Shown: positions 9,355 through 19,118, numbered from the stretch's first letter. The stretch: 64,000 bases of DNA from Fuerstiella sp. (GCA_029245955.1 JAQWOH010000074.1:124001-188000); one strand, 5' to 3'. Notes: generated from the letters alone by a model not told the origin. Translations and numbers: made by a program.

Positions 9355-10848
9355 ATGCGATACGCCGCCTTGCTGGTCTTAACCACTGCTTTCATCCACC
9401 CGGGCCTGATGGTTTCGGCCGAGCCGCTTGCTGGTTCACGGCCCAACATCATCCTGATGATCACGGATGATCAGGGCTACGGTCCGGTCGGCAGACACGG
9501 ACACCCCTGGATTAAGACACCAGCCATGGATGCGATCTACGATGCCAGTACAAGATTCACGCGTTATCTTGTCGCCCCCACCTGTGCACCCACCCGTTCG
9601 GCCCTGATGACGGGGCGGCATCCCATGCGGAACGGTGTTACTCACACAATTCTGGAACGAGAACGCATGACACTGGACGCAGTGACCCTGCCGCAGGTCC
9701 TGAAGACCGTGGGCTACACCTCAGGTATTTTCGGAAAATGGCATCTGGGTGATGAAGAACCCTATCAGCCGCATCGTCGCGGCTTCGATGAAGCGTTTAT
9801 TCATGGGGCTGGTGGAATCGGACAGGCTTACCAATGCAGTTGTGCGGACGCTCCCCACAATAAGTATTTCGATCCTGTAATCCGCCATAACGGGTCGTTT
9901 GTAAAGACGAAGGGTTTCTGTACCGACCTGTTCTATACTGCAGCCATGGGCTGGATTAAAGATGTTAAAGACGACGACCGGCCATTCTTTGCATACATCA
10001 CAACGAACGCGCCTCACGGACCTTTTATTGCTCCGCCCCAAAGTCGCGAACGGTTCGAAAGAATGGGCTTTCAGGAGAAGACGGCAGGTTTCTACGGCAT
10101 GATCGAAAATATCGACGACAACGTAGGTCGGCTGGTGAACCAACTTGACGAATGGAAACTGCTCGACAACACCATGCTTATCTTTATGTCGGACAATGGC
10201 ATGACGGGCGGCGGATCCGGTCGGGCAGGCCGGATGATCGGTACGGGCGAAGATGGCGAAAAACTGTTTCCATACAACGCGGGCATGAAGGGGCAGAAGG
10301 GAAGCAGTGACGAAGGCGGTTGCCGAGTACCATTCTTTGTCCGCTGGGACGGAGAGGTGAAACCGGGCCAGGACGTGGACACAGTCGCGGCTCATATCGA
10401 CCTACTGCCCACACTGGCATCTCTGGCTGGCGCAGCATTACCCAAAGATCAGGTAGAAGGTCGAGATTTGCTGCCACTTATTGAAGAACCAGGCCGCCAC
10501 TGGCAAGACCGATATCTGTTCACCCACAAGGGACGCTGGAAGACGGGTGCCAATCCGGACGATCATCAATGGAGCGGGTTCGCCGTACGTAACCAGCAGT
10601 ATCGATTTGTTGACAACAACGCGTTGTACGACATGAAACAAGACCCGTCTCAAGAGTTGAACATTATCGACGATCATCCTCAGATCGTTAAACAAATGCG
10701 TGCCGTGTACGACTCATGGTGGCAGGAGACCCGGCCTTTAATGGTCAATGAATCGGCTCCAATGTCACCGGTCCGCCCTTTTCACGTGCTGTTCGAACAG
10801 CAAATGAGCGATGGCGGGATTCCCGACTGGCAGGCGCCGGAGTTTTAG
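9355..10848 (+). CDS. Exported sulfatase (arylsulfatase family)
   Basis: A 497-residue sulfatase from the ATG at 9355, chosen because it puts a signal peptide (LLVLTTAFIHPGLMVSAEP) at the N-terminus; the frame itself opens at 9277. Catalytic features: metal-binding DDQGYG at residues 38-43, the formylglycine signature with Cys77 in CAPTR (C-x-P-x-R type, needing an anaerobic or FGE-type maturase), GKWHLG after it, APHGPF, and SDNGM in the second half. It is likely to hydrolyse sulfate esters of polysaccharides in the periplasm or outside the cell. No sulfatase-maturing gene is in the window. Confidence 0.92.
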   Translation: MRYAALLVLTTAFIHPGLMVSAEPLAGSRPNIILMITDDQGYGPVGRHGHPWIKTPAMDAIYDASTRFTRYLVAPTCAPTRSALMTGRHPMRNGVTHTILERERMTLDAVTLPQVLKTVGYTSGIFGKWHLGDEEPYQPHRRGFDEAFIHGAGGIGQAYQCSCADAPHNKYFDPVIRHNGSFVKTKGFCTDLFYTAAMGWIKDVKDDDRPFFAYITTNAPHGPFIAPPQSRERFERMGFQEKTAGFYGMIENIDDNVGRLVNQLDEWKLLDNTMLIFMSDNGMTGGGSGRAGRMIGTGEDGEKLFPYNAGMKGQKGSSDEGGCRVPFFVRWDGEVKPGQDVDTVAAHIDLLPTLASLAGAALPKDQVEGRDLLPLIEEPGRHWQDRYLFTHKGRWKTGANPDDHQWSGFAVRNQQYRFVDNNALYDMKQDPSQELNIIDDHPQIVKQMRAVYDSWWQETRPLMVNESAPMSPVRPFHVLFEQQMSDGGIPDWQAPEF

Positions 10849-11478
10849 GCATGGCACCTCGCTGACCACCGGGGGTCGGGCTCCTGTTAAGAACCGAAAC
10901 TCGCCTGGCGATCGGCGTGGGACCACATAATAGTGGCGTTCAAATTGCAATTCCGCCTGACGTGTGTTCGTGTTCGGTCTGTGACATGGAAAACACTGCC
11001 GGGAAAGCATCAGACGAATGTTGCCGATTAAAATCGGTTCAGCACTGTGAGTTTTCCTGGCGCAACACGCAGTTCAAGACCATCGTTGTGGATTCGGGAG
11101 TCTTCCTTCGCCAGCCTCAGGGTCTGCCACAGACCGGATAGAAGCATCGTCAAAGTTGTCCTTTAACAGCGTGTGCTCTGCGACGCATCGGGGTAACCAG
11201 GTGTGGAACACAACCACAACTGTCTGCAGAATAACAACCTTCAAATTCATCATGTTGCTCCCAACGTTGCCGATTCTTCCACGAATCAACATCACTCACT
11301 GCATTTTATCGGCAACGTCGTGTTCGTGGTCACCTGGCCTGACGTCTTGGCATCTCGAGGAACTTTCAGAACTGCCGAAGGGGGGACCTCCGCAGTCCAA
11401 CAGTGCAGGGATAGTGGGTGTTGCGGATGATCCATGCGTATACGCTCGGAATCCAATAATTGAACTCCGGAAATGGTA

Positions 11479-11508
11479 GACCAGAGGCATCTGGAGATGC
11501 CTCTGGTC
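11479..11508. repeat. Perfect 14-base-arm hairpin
   Basis: Arms 11479-11492 and 11495-11508 are perfect reverse complements (GACCAGAGGCATCT and its complement) around a two-base GG loop. No T tract follows, so it is not a standard terminator. It lies in the gene-poor stretch, 26 bases before a second hairpin. Confidence 0.7.
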
Positions 11509-11534
11509 CGCAACGTCACTTACTGACTACAATG

Positions 11535-11559
11535 CGCAGCGGTTTAAGGAACCGCTGCG
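11535..11559. repeat. Perfect 10-base-arm hairpin
   Basis: CGCAGCGGTT at 11535-11544 and AACCGCTGCG at 11550-11559 enclose the loop TAAGG. With the hairpin just upstream it forms a paired, REP-like arrangement, or a structured transcript end. Confidence 0.65.
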
Positions 11560-12735
11560 TACATGAGATGCGTGGTGCAGCGGTGGATAATGGATGATGC
11601 CGGAAGATTCCGATCAACTGACTGACGATGAGCTGTGGGCGTCCTTCGGCAGTTCGCTTGACGTCCTGCAGGAATTTCCGGTCGCCCTTGAGTCGGCGCA
11701 GACGGAACTGAGCGAAGTCATTCAGGAGATGTCTGTCGCTGTCGTTCCGGAAGTCGAACCGTGGCTCCATCGCCTGTGCAGAATTTGTAACGAACAGCCG
11801 TTGCAACCCGTTTCCTGCGGTAAAACGACAAGAAGGCTCATCCCCGAAGATTTGCAGTTCGGTCGCCGCCTCGTTGGCTCCAGCCATCGTTCCATCGCCG
11901 CAGCCCGAATCGCGGGCGAGTGCCGACTACGTAAATTCCACGAACAGTGATGTACGTTTTCTGAGCGTCAGAAGACAGCATCTGGAAGCGTTTACCGGCG
12001 ATGTATCCAGTCTGTTTATCACACATGAACGCCTCAAGGGGCTGTATGAGCGAATCACCGACAGGATCGTCCGGCGGTGCAGTGCCAGGTCGCTGCCCCA
12101 ATGACACAAAGGCAAGTCGCTCACCGCGAATTTGAGCGACTTGCCGTCCCTGAACACTTCCGACCTGTTCGATGTCGAGTTCGAAAATCTGACGTATGAA
12201 TTCAAAGGGCAGAATCAAGTTGCTGCCGACCTAACTCACCAGCAGTCCATCCACTGCGACAAACGTTTTTTGCAAGGGAATTTCAGCACTTCAAAACATC
12301 GTTTCTTCAATGTTTGACGTCACCTGAATGTCATCACTATGACTTCTCATATTTGGCTGGACGATGTCCAGCCAAACACCTCCCCCGGATATATCCGACT
12401 TCTTCTCGGCCGTGGAAACCCCGGCATGGGACACAAGGTCCACCGCTTGTTCATCTGACAGATCGTCCGCCTGCTCCCGCATCAGGAAACGCTTTTCGAT
12501 AGACTTGCTGCGTAGTCTGAAAGGGTCAATGCCACGACGGTCATTGCGAAACTTCAGAAGCACCTCTTTTGCGACGCTCTCCGGGCGTCTCAATGACATG
12601 ATCACAGCATCAGCATGAAGTATCAGCCGGACTGACTGTCATGACGAGTTCGTGCATTCGACTTCCGATGTTCCGCCTGGATGCGAACCCGGGAATCCAG
12701 AAGACAATGATCCATCAACCGTCAGCAGCACTTCA

Positions 12736-13230
12736 CTAGCCTGCAACAAAGGCCAGGTAGTAGAAAACCCATCCCGTAACTGCTGTTAAACACATATCTA
12801 CCGCTGCGATTTTCGCCCAAAATCGGTGCTGCGGCCCGTACTCGTTTGGCGCCGGTGGCCGAGGCAACTTCCGCAACGCCTGCACAATCACATATACCCA
12901 CAACACAAATGAGGAGATAGCAAACACAAGGTGCAGACACAGCGAACAATTCACCAGTCCACTCAGCAGATCATCTGAGTAGTAGGGAGATTCCACAGCA
13001 CGCTGTCGCCAGCCGTTTACACGCATATCAATTTCAAACAATGTGACCGCTGCAGCCAGGACGACTCCCAACACGACCTGGACTCGCATATGCAGCACAT
13101 AGCGTTTTTGTCGGACCTGATAGATGCTCCAGCCCATCACCGGGATGACCGCAAACATCGCCAGAAAGACGATATCCAGCATTAAGGAGGCGCGGTTCCC
13201 AAGGAAGCCGTCAAGGCCCGGATAATCCAT
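12736..13230 (-). CDS. DUF420-like integral membrane protein
   Basis: About 164 residues from the ATG at 13230 (MDYPGLDGFLG); the longer frame from 13296 adds a stretch without membrane character. Four or five hydrophobic helices are visible: LDIVFLAMFAVIPVMG, VVLGVVLAAAVTLFEI, LHLVFAISSFVLWVYVI and the terminal TAVTGWVFYYLAFVAG. Conserved His residues of the DUF420 (YozB-like) family appear in VLHMRVQ, LHLVF and YGPQHRFWA. DUF420 proteins are often near cytochrome oxidase assembly genes; here the neighbour upstream is a broken kinase gene, so context gives no role. Confidence 0.7.
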   Translation of the reverse strand: MDYPGLDGFLGNRASLMLDIVFLAMFAVIPVMGWSIYQVRQKRYVLHMRVQVVLGVVLAAAVTLFEIDMRVNGWRQRAVESPYYSDDLLSGLVNCSLCLHLVFAISSFVLWVYVIVQALRKLPRPPAPNEYGPQHRFWAKIAAVDMCLTAVTGWVFYYLAFVAG

Positions 13231-13323
13231 CACAGGTTTCCTTACCGCAAACGCAGTCAACAGAGACGAACGGCTGCCAAAAAAAGACTCATGCACTGCC
13301 GACAGCCGAAGGTTTCGGCTTAG

Positions 13324-14753
13324 TTACTCCAGCCACGCATCGATTTGCCTGGCTCCTTCTGTCAGACAGAACAATGAGGCGGGTGTGCACCCTCGCGCGC
13401 GAACCTCTGAGACGATCTGTTTCAAGCAAATTTGCTGGTGGTCTATCCGGCGTTTTACATCTTCGTCCAGTAGTTCGTCAAGATGTTCAATGCTGGAAGC
13501 GTACTGCGTCAGCTGAACCTTCGTTCTGCCATCTTCAACGACTCGAATCTTCAGGTAGCGGGCCAACCTGTCAAAACCACAGTCCAGCACTTTTTCCGGC
13601 AGAATCTGCAGGTTATTCATGTCAGCGGAAATACTGCTGATGGATGCCGCGAACACATGCTCCCCAAAGATCGGTATCGCCAACCCTGTGAGATAATAGG
13701 ATAGCCCGTGAAACGCTCGCAGCAGGAATATCAGCCGCGCAGGTCCGGCGATGCGAAAATTCCAGCGGTCTTCCCCCAGAGATCAGTCACACGCTCGGCC
13801 AGATTCCAGTCCTTGACGTCATAGAGATAGCCGCAGCAGAATGGTTCAAACAGGACGCGACAAAGAGCTGGTAGTTTGCTCGCCAGTGGCTCAAGGAACT
13901 CCCGCTCAAATCCCAGTTTAAGAAATAGTGGCCACGGCGATTCGCTGTGATCCATGGCGGCCTGAATCAACCGGGCAAGTCCGAGTTGTTCCGTTTCGGA
14001 CGGCTTGAACACGCAACCGAAGTCATACAGCAGTAATCGAGCCTTATCACCATGAGCACAGAAGCGAAAATTTCCCGGGTGCCAGTCTGTCTGCATTCTC
14101 CGCTGCTGAAAGATGCCCGTGAGAAAGAACCGCAGCATTACATTCGACAAACTGCGTTTCTGTGCGTCAGTCCAGTTTGAGCATACGTCAGCCCAGTGAT
14201 CACCCTGCTGCCAGTCGCTGACCAGTATATTCTTCGTGCTCAGCTCGTCAACGACATCAGGGACGACCAGAGACTGATCGACAGCCGCCCACGCCGCAAA
14301 CCCCCGTTGTTGATTCGCCTCGTACTCGTAGTCGAACTCTCTGTTCAGATCTTCCAGAATCGTCTCGCGGTAGGCGGCCAGATCGAACCCCTGCCGTAGA
14401 TTCCCCAACGGTGTACTGAGCCAACCCAGCATCTTCAGATCGGCTGGAATACTGTCGCGAACGCCGGGATACTGCACCTTAATGGCAACGATGCGCCCGT
14501 CCAGCATGGTCGCGCGATGAACCTGGCCCAGGGCTGGATCGATACTGGCCAGAACGTCTCCCAGAGGACAGCCCCAGGCCGCCTCAATGACTGGCCGCGC
14601 GGTTTCCAGCGCCTGCGGCTCGGCATCCTGCTGTAGGGCAGCGTACTGATCCATCGCCGATTCAGCGTGGTTGTGCGAGAAGCTCAGCACCTTCCCAAGC
14701 TTCTGTGGCAGGCCGCGCATTTTTCCCATTCTGGCGACGAGGTAGCTGCGCAT
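13324..14753 (-). pseudogene. ABC1/ADCK (UbiB-like) kinase, truncated and frameshifted
   Basis: The main frame (14753-13731) has ADCK kinase features: RGLPQKLGK (in place of KxGQ), VAIKVQYPG with the ATP-binding Lys, DWHPGNF and YDFGCV. It ends early at FASPDLRG. A second frame, 13324-13683 and its upstream extension, resumes at once with PARLIFLLRAFHGLSYYL and runs to DAWLE, which is the expected C-terminal continuation. A one-base loss or two-base gain near 13740 therefore splits the gene. The N-terminus starts abruptly at RSYLVARMG where the IS3 fragment begins, so the 5' end and promoter are missing. Such kinases support quinone biosynthesis in other bacteria; this copy is probably dead unless the shift is a sequence error. 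Confidence 0.75.
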
Positions 14754-15240
14754 TCATGCGGAACGTCACAAAAACGTTTACGGCAGTCCTCGAATGCATG
14801 AAGAGCTGGTTGACCGTGGTTTCGAAATTTGCCGGACGACGGTCGAGAAATTGATGCGTCGAGAGGGCTTGAAGGCGTCGACGCACCGTGGTTTTCGAGT
14901 GTGTACAACGGACTCGGACCATTCGCATCCGGTCGCGAAAAACACATTAAATCGAAAGTTTGACCGAGTCAGGTCGAACGACGTGTGGGTGTCGGATCTG
15001 ACCTACATCCCCACGAAATCCGGCTGGCTGTATCTCGTGGTGATTATTGATCTGTATTCGCGGAAGGTTGTAGGCTGGTCGATGAATACCAGAATGACAA
15101 CGGATGTGTTTCACTCGGCTCTGGAAATGGCGTTGGGGCGGCGGGGTGACGTGGCCGGTCTGACACATCACTCGGACCGTGGCAGTCAGTACTGCTGTGC
15201 GTCATTTCAGCTGGCGTTGCGGCGTGAGGGAATAGACTGC
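14750..15240 (+). mobile_element. IS3-family OrfB fragment, both ends missing
   Basis: The frame reads as IS3-type transposase from HAERHKNVYGSPRMHEEL (HTH_21 region) through the rve integrase core: VWVSDLTYI with the first catalytic Asp, and LTHHSDRGSQY with the second. It stops at GIDCS, before the catalytic Glu and the C-terminal end. The first part of OrfB, all of OrfA and both terminal repeats are absent. The frame runs on into unrelated sequence to 15600. The fragment abuts the cut 5' end of an ADCK kinase gene on one side and a cut response regulator on the other. Confidence 0.8.
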
Positions 15241-15265
15241 AGTATACACCTCCGCAGAGGAGTTC

Positions 15266-15781
15266 ATGGACGTTTTCGACACCCGGCGAAAAGGCTGCCT
15301 GATTACAGACATGCAAATGCCGGGCATCAGCGGCTTGGAACTGATGCAGACGCTGTGCTACAACGGGCACACGCTGCCTGTCATCCTTGTTTCCGGCCAC
15401 GTCGATGTGCCGATTACAGTGCAGGCAATGAAGTCCGGGGCCATGACAGTACTGCCCAAACCCTTCAGCCTGGAAGAGCTGGCAGAGTCCAGCGCGAAGG
15501 CAAGAAGACGCCATGTCAAAGTGCGGCTGGATCGGGCACACTCGTTGGAAGCACGCAAACGACTGGATCAGCTGACGATTCACGAATTCCAGGTTCTTGA
15601 TCTCATTGCCCAGGGCAAGTCCAACAAGACTGTCGCAAAAGAACTGGATGTCAGCATGCGGACAGTGGAGGATCGTCGCCGCAAAGTTTACAGCAAGCTG
15701 GGGGTTGAGACGCTCGCCGACGTAATGGAGATTGCGATCGGAAGAAAGTATTCTGCAAATATGATTTGGAAACAATCCTGA
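15266..15781 (+). pseudogene. FixJ/NarL-type response regulator lacking its N-terminus
   Basis: 171 residues from the only possible ATG after a TAG at 15233. The receiver begins in its middle (homology from about 15243, YTSAEEF): the acidic pair and first helices are gone, while the phospho-acceptor context LITDMQMPG (Asp15 here) and the KPF lysine motif remain. A LuxR-type HTH follows (about 103-165: LTIHEFQVLDLIAQGKSNK, RTVEDRRRKV). By chance GAGGAG sits 3-8 bases before the ATG, so a shortened protein could still be made and bind DNA without proper phosphorylation. The 5' part was replaced by IS3 sequence. It could be a live, constitutive regulator; I call it a pseudogene because the receiver is incomplete. 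Confidence 0.7.
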
Positions 15782-15821
15782 ACATCGACTGCCGGTATTC
15801 GGTCATTCTGTCAGGCAGCTC

Positions 15822-16250
15822 CTACAACGTTCCGGTATCTTCCCTCTGAAAACTGGCCACACATTCAATCAAAGCCTTCGGCGTAAACGGTTTTGCCAGA
15901 AACATGTCACAGCCGGCAGCCGACCAGATGCTCCTGAGGGCAGGTGAATCGTGTCCGGTTACGGCAATGATCGCCTTCTGAAACCCAAGCTTCCGGATTT
16001 GCCGAGTTGCGGCAACGCCGTCGAGAACAGGCATTTCCATATCCATCATGATAATATCGAACTGCTGACCCTCTTGTGCCGCTTTGAGAAACCGCTCAAC
16101 GCCTGCCTGCCCGTTGCATTCCAGGGTTATTTCGGCCCCGGCATTTACCAGTAATTTGAGGATTAGTCGCTGATCATCGATTGTATCTTCGACAAGCAGT
16201 ATGCGGGTATGAAGAGCTGCGGGCGTGTCGGATGGGACGGGATGATTCAT
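15822..16250 (-). CDS. Single-domain response regulator (receiver)
   Basis: A 142-residue stand-alone receiver, last gene of the minus-strand phosphorelay cluster. It has the acidic pocket (VEDTIDD, residues 20-26), phospho-acceptor Asp70 in MMDMEMPVLDG, the Thr of AVTGHD and the Lys of LAKPFTPKAL. There is no output domain, so it probably acts by protein contact or as a phosphate relay. The Hpt gene lies 148 bases upstream on the same strand. Confidence 0.9.
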   Translation of the reverse strand: MNHPVPSDTPAALHTRILLVEDTIDDQRLILKLLVNAGAEITLECNGQAGVERFLKAAQEGQQFDIIMMDMEMPVLDGVAATRQIRKLGFQKAIIAVTGHDSPALRSIWSAAGCDMFLAKPFTPKALIECVASFQREDTGTL

Positions 16251-16398
16251 GACGGAACGGTCCTTGATGTTTCAAATCGCCCACGCCCGCAGGATTTGGT
16301 GTTGCAACATCTGAGCAGCGACACGCACGCGATTAATATTCTGATACCTTGCTGTTGGGCTCTTCGATAACGGAAGCCGAACAACCTGCCAGCCACTT

Positions 16399-16731
16399 TT
16401 ACTGTGGCTGACCGCTTCTGACCCGGCGACAAAGTGTGATCACCTGATTAAGAGCATCGCATATGTGATCCGGGGGCTGCTGATTGCGTATCGATGCTTC
16501 CAGAGCGGCTGCGTACGGCGTCAGTTGATCAAAACCGTAGCTGCCCGCGGCCCCTTTCAGTTGATGTGCCTTCTGACGAAGAGCCTCCATGTCGCCGGAC
16601 GAAAACGCGGTTTCAAGTGCGACAATTTTGTCAGGCATCTCGTCCACGTACATCTCAGCGAGTTCACACAGATCCGGATCTGTCGCCAGGCTGGAATAGA
16701 TTGCTTCAGATTGCAGTGTGTCGTGGGTCAT
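16399..16731 (-). CDS. Histidine phosphotransfer (Hpt) protein
   Basis: A 110-residue Hpt domain protein. The signature HQLKGAAGSYGF carries the phospho-accepting His56, followed by the helical DALNQVITLCRRV end. Hpt proteins carry phosphate from a hybrid kinase receiver to a final receiver. This one sits between two single-domain receivers and downstream of two hybrid kinases that lack their own Hpt domain. GAGGAG lies just upstream of the ATG at 16731, and an AT-rich TATATA follows further upstream. Confidence 0.9.
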   Translation of the reverse strand: MTHDTLQSEAIYSSLATDPDLCELAEMYVDEMPDKIVALETAFSSGDMEALRQKAHQLKGAAGSYGFDQLTPYAAALEASIRNQQPPDHICDALNQVITLCRRVRSGQPQ

Positions 16732-16860
16732 GTCCCGCTCCTCAAGTTATATATAGTCTCTTTTGGTTCGGCTCGCCCTGGTATGAAGGCTGCCATGAAA
16801 TGTATGGGACACGGTGTGACGGTAAACCGTACAGGCCATTGCCCCGCGGATCACGGAATG

Positions 16861-17313
16861 TCATTCTGGCATAGTTACGTGACGGCCACGCCATGTGCCG
16901 AGCAATGCCTTCTTCCATCGCTGTTGCCGTTCATACGCATGTCGCAGCAGCGACAGCAATTCAAGCTGGTTGACCGGCTTCAACAGATAGTCTGATGCTC
17001 CATGTTCCAGAGCAGACAGTAGAGCTTCCTGTGTTGAGTGCCCGGTCATAAACAGAACCTGTGTCGCAGCGTTACGACGTTTGGCACACCTCAGGAGTTC
17101 CAGACCATTGACGGCTGGCATCTCAAGGTCGGTCACCAGGATATCGACCCCGCCTTCTTCAATTCGATTTCTGGCACAAACAGGATCTGTCAGTGATTCG
17201 ACATCAAAATCGACTTCTGCAGTACAACTGATGACACTCGTCAGCAGACGAATCATGTTCGGGTCGTCGTCCACAAGCAGCAATTTCGGGTTTTGGTTCT
17301 GAGGTTCCATCAT
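16861..17313 (-). CDS. Single-domain response regulator (receiver)
   Basis: 150 residues, a receiver with VDDDPN (Asp15-17), phospho-acceptor Asp62 in LVTDLEMPAVNG, the Thr of FMTGHS and the Lys of YLLKPVNQLEL. A short basic tail follows, with no recognisable output domain. Two adjacent Met codons (17313, 17310) follow AAGGGA. It lies between the PAS hybrid kinase and the Hpt gene and is a plausible relay partner for either. Confidence 0.9.
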   Translation of the reverse strand: MMEPQNQNPKLLLVDDDPNMIRLLTSVISCTAEVDFDVESLTDPVCARNRIEEGGVDILVTDLEMPAVNGLELLRCAKRRNAATQVLFMTGHSTQEALLSALEHGASDYLLKPVNQLELLSLLRHAYERQQRWKKALLGTWRGRHVTMPE

Positions 17314-17438
17314 TTCCCTTTTCAGCTGTCGTTCTTATTGAGAATGAAGAGTTTCCGTTCGGGGCGACAGGTAAAACCGGTGGTTTGTTGATGTGGCAGC
17401 GAGTTAAACTCCGTTGCGGTCATGTCAGTGGTCTGACG

Positions 17439-19118
17439 TCACGCTGATGGCACTGGTGCATATTTCTTTAACACAGAACTCAGGATCGTTCTGTCAATCG
17501 GTTTGGTCAAATAATCATTACATCCGGCATCCAGACACTTTTCGCGGTCACCTTCCAGAGCGTGTGCCGTCAGGGCAACGATCGTTCCGTGGTAACCATC
17601 ATTCCGTAACCTCCTTGTGGCCGAATATCCGTCGCAGAGCGGCATTTGCATATCCATCAGTATGACATCGAACGGTTCGGCGTCGACTTGTGCCTGAGTT
17701 GCCAATTCGTACGCTGTATGGCCGTCATCTGCACACACGACCGTGGCGTCGAACTTTTGGCACAGCCGCACAATGAGGTGCTGCATGCACCGCGTATCCT
17801 CGGCCAGCAGTACACGACAACAAGATAACGGGGCAGAATTACCGGATTCGGCTACGTAGTTGATCGCTTCAGTCCGGTCCGACGAGGGTACGACTCGACA
17901 CGATTCGTGCAGCATCTTCTCCGCGTCAAACTGACCAAGACTTGTGGTCAGCTGAAAACAGCTGCCGCGTCCGAGTTCACTTTCGGCGGTAAGTGCGCCG
18001 CCGAGCATTCCCGCCAGTTCCCGACTGATTGACAGTCCCAGCCCGGTTCCTCCGAACTCTCGCACCATCGACGAGTCCGCCTGTTCGAACGGCTGAAAAA
18101 TCCGCTCAATCTGAGAATTGCTCATTCCGCGACCGGTGTCCAGGACGCGAATCAACAGCCGCCCGGACTGGTCCATTTCCGTAGTTACCCGCACACTCCC
18201 TGATGCGGTGAATTTGATCGCGTTGCTCAGCAGATTCAGCACGATCTGTCGTAGACGAGTGGGGTCAGTTTCAGCTCGTGCGGGAATCTTCCCGACAATT
18301 CTGGAATCCAGCTGCAGGCCCTTTGCATCGGCCGCCGCGCGCATCAGTGAAACAGCCGCTTCAATGACATCATGAGGTGAACATTCCAGTTTTTCCACCA
18401 CCAGCATGCCGGCCTCGATCTTGGAGAGATCAAGAATATCGTTAACGATCATTAACAGGTGTTCGCCATTCCTGCGAATCGTATTTATCGTTGCCAGAGT
18501 TTCCGCATCGTGAATGGTGTCTGTCAACAGGTCTGTAAAGCCCATTATCGCCCCAAGTGGTGTGCGGATTTCATGACTCATATTGGACAGGAACTGCCCT
18601 TTCGCCCGCAGTGCCCTTTCTGAAATTTGTTTGGCTTGTCTCAGTTTCCGTTGGTTCGTTTGCAGCATCGCCTCCGATTTCTGCAGCAGATCTCTTTCCT
18701 TTCTCAACTGATTCACCTGATGAAACTGGGCCGTAACATCTTCAATCATCACCAAAGCATACTGCCTGTTGTGATCCATCGGGCGGACCACGGCCCGCTG
18801 GACCATCTGCTCCCCCGTCGCTCTGGAGAAATCCGGAATGGGAAGGAACTGTTTGTGCAAGGCGGCCGAAAAGATTGCTGTATGCCCCGCTTCAAAAACA
18901 TTAGCCAGACGTTCGCGAACAATTGGACTGCTCAGCCGAGGGAAGCGTGTTCCCAGATTCATACCAACGGCATCGTCTCTGGCGATTTCTGTCCATCGTT
19001 CCAGCGTCCGGTTCCACTGCACCACGTTCAGGTCACAGTCGATGACACAGATTCCCAATGCCACAATATCGGCGACGTCAATGCCCGGTGCTGGCGACGT
19101 ATTCGTAGCAGTTGTCAT
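17439..19118 (-). CDS. Cytoplasmic PAS hybrid histidine kinase
   Basis: 559 residues. A PAS-like sensor occupies about residues 15-135 (LGICVIDCDLNVVQWN, ALVMIEDVT). A coiled-coil linker leads to HisKA with phospho-accepting His182 in NMSHEIRTP, then HATPase_c (NLLSNAIKFT N-box, DTGRGMS, GGTGLGLSI) and a C-terminal receiver with Asp489 in LMDMQMPLCDG and Lys in LTKPIDR. There is no membrane segment, so it senses a cytoplasmic signal. Its ATG overlaps the stop of cheC by four bases (ATGA), indicating translational coupling. The receiver would pass phosphate to the Hpt protein downstream. Confidence 0.93.
   Translation of the reverse strand: MTTATNTSPAPGIDVADIVALGICVIDCDLNVVQWNRTLERWTEIARDDAVGMNLGTRFPRLSSPIVRERLANVFEAGHTAIFSAALHKQFLPIPDFSRATGEQMVQRAVVRPMDHNRQYALVMIEDVTAQFHQVNQLRKERDLLQKSEAMLQTNQRKLRQAKQISERALRAKGQFLSNMSHEIRTPLGAIMGFTDLLTDTIHDAETLATINTIRRNGEHLLMIVNDILDLSKIEAGMLVVEKLECSPHDVIEAAVSLMRAAADAKGLQLDSRIVGKIPARAETDPTRLRQIVLNLLSNAIKFTASGSVRVTTEMDQSGRLLIRVLDTGRGMSNSQIERIFQPFEQADSSMVREFGGTGLGLSISRELAGMLGGALTAESELGRGSCFQLTTSLGQFDAEKMLHESCRVVPSSDRTEAINYVAESGNSAPLSCCRVLLAEDTRCMQHLIVRLCQKFDATVVCADDGHTAYELATQAQVDAEPFDVILMDMQMPLCDGYSATRRLRNDGYHGTIVALTAHALEGDREKCLDAGCNDYLTKPIDRTILSSVLKKYAPVPSA

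Larger units (their letters stand above)
10849..12735. other. 1.9 kb without a convincing gene
   Basis: Only short overlapping frames occur on both strands (for example 11594-11950 plus, 11516-11887 minus, 11838-12218 minus, 12291-12605 minus). None has a recognisable motif, ribosome-binding site or operon context. The minus-strand frames from 12605 to 11516 run roughly end to end and could be remains of one decayed gene. The region holds two strong hairpins, listed separately. Confidence 0.45.

Noticed and set aside
11516-11887. Minus-strand frame as a transposase remnant
   Set aside because: Composition (FLQDVKRTAEGRPQL) is suggestive, but no catalytic or DNA-binding motif could be identified on either strand.
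14794-15600. 268-residue frame as an intact transposase
   Set aside because: Only the first part (to about 15240) reads as IS3 OrfB; the rest is out-of-frame response regulator sequence, and the catalytic Glu and both IS ends are missing.
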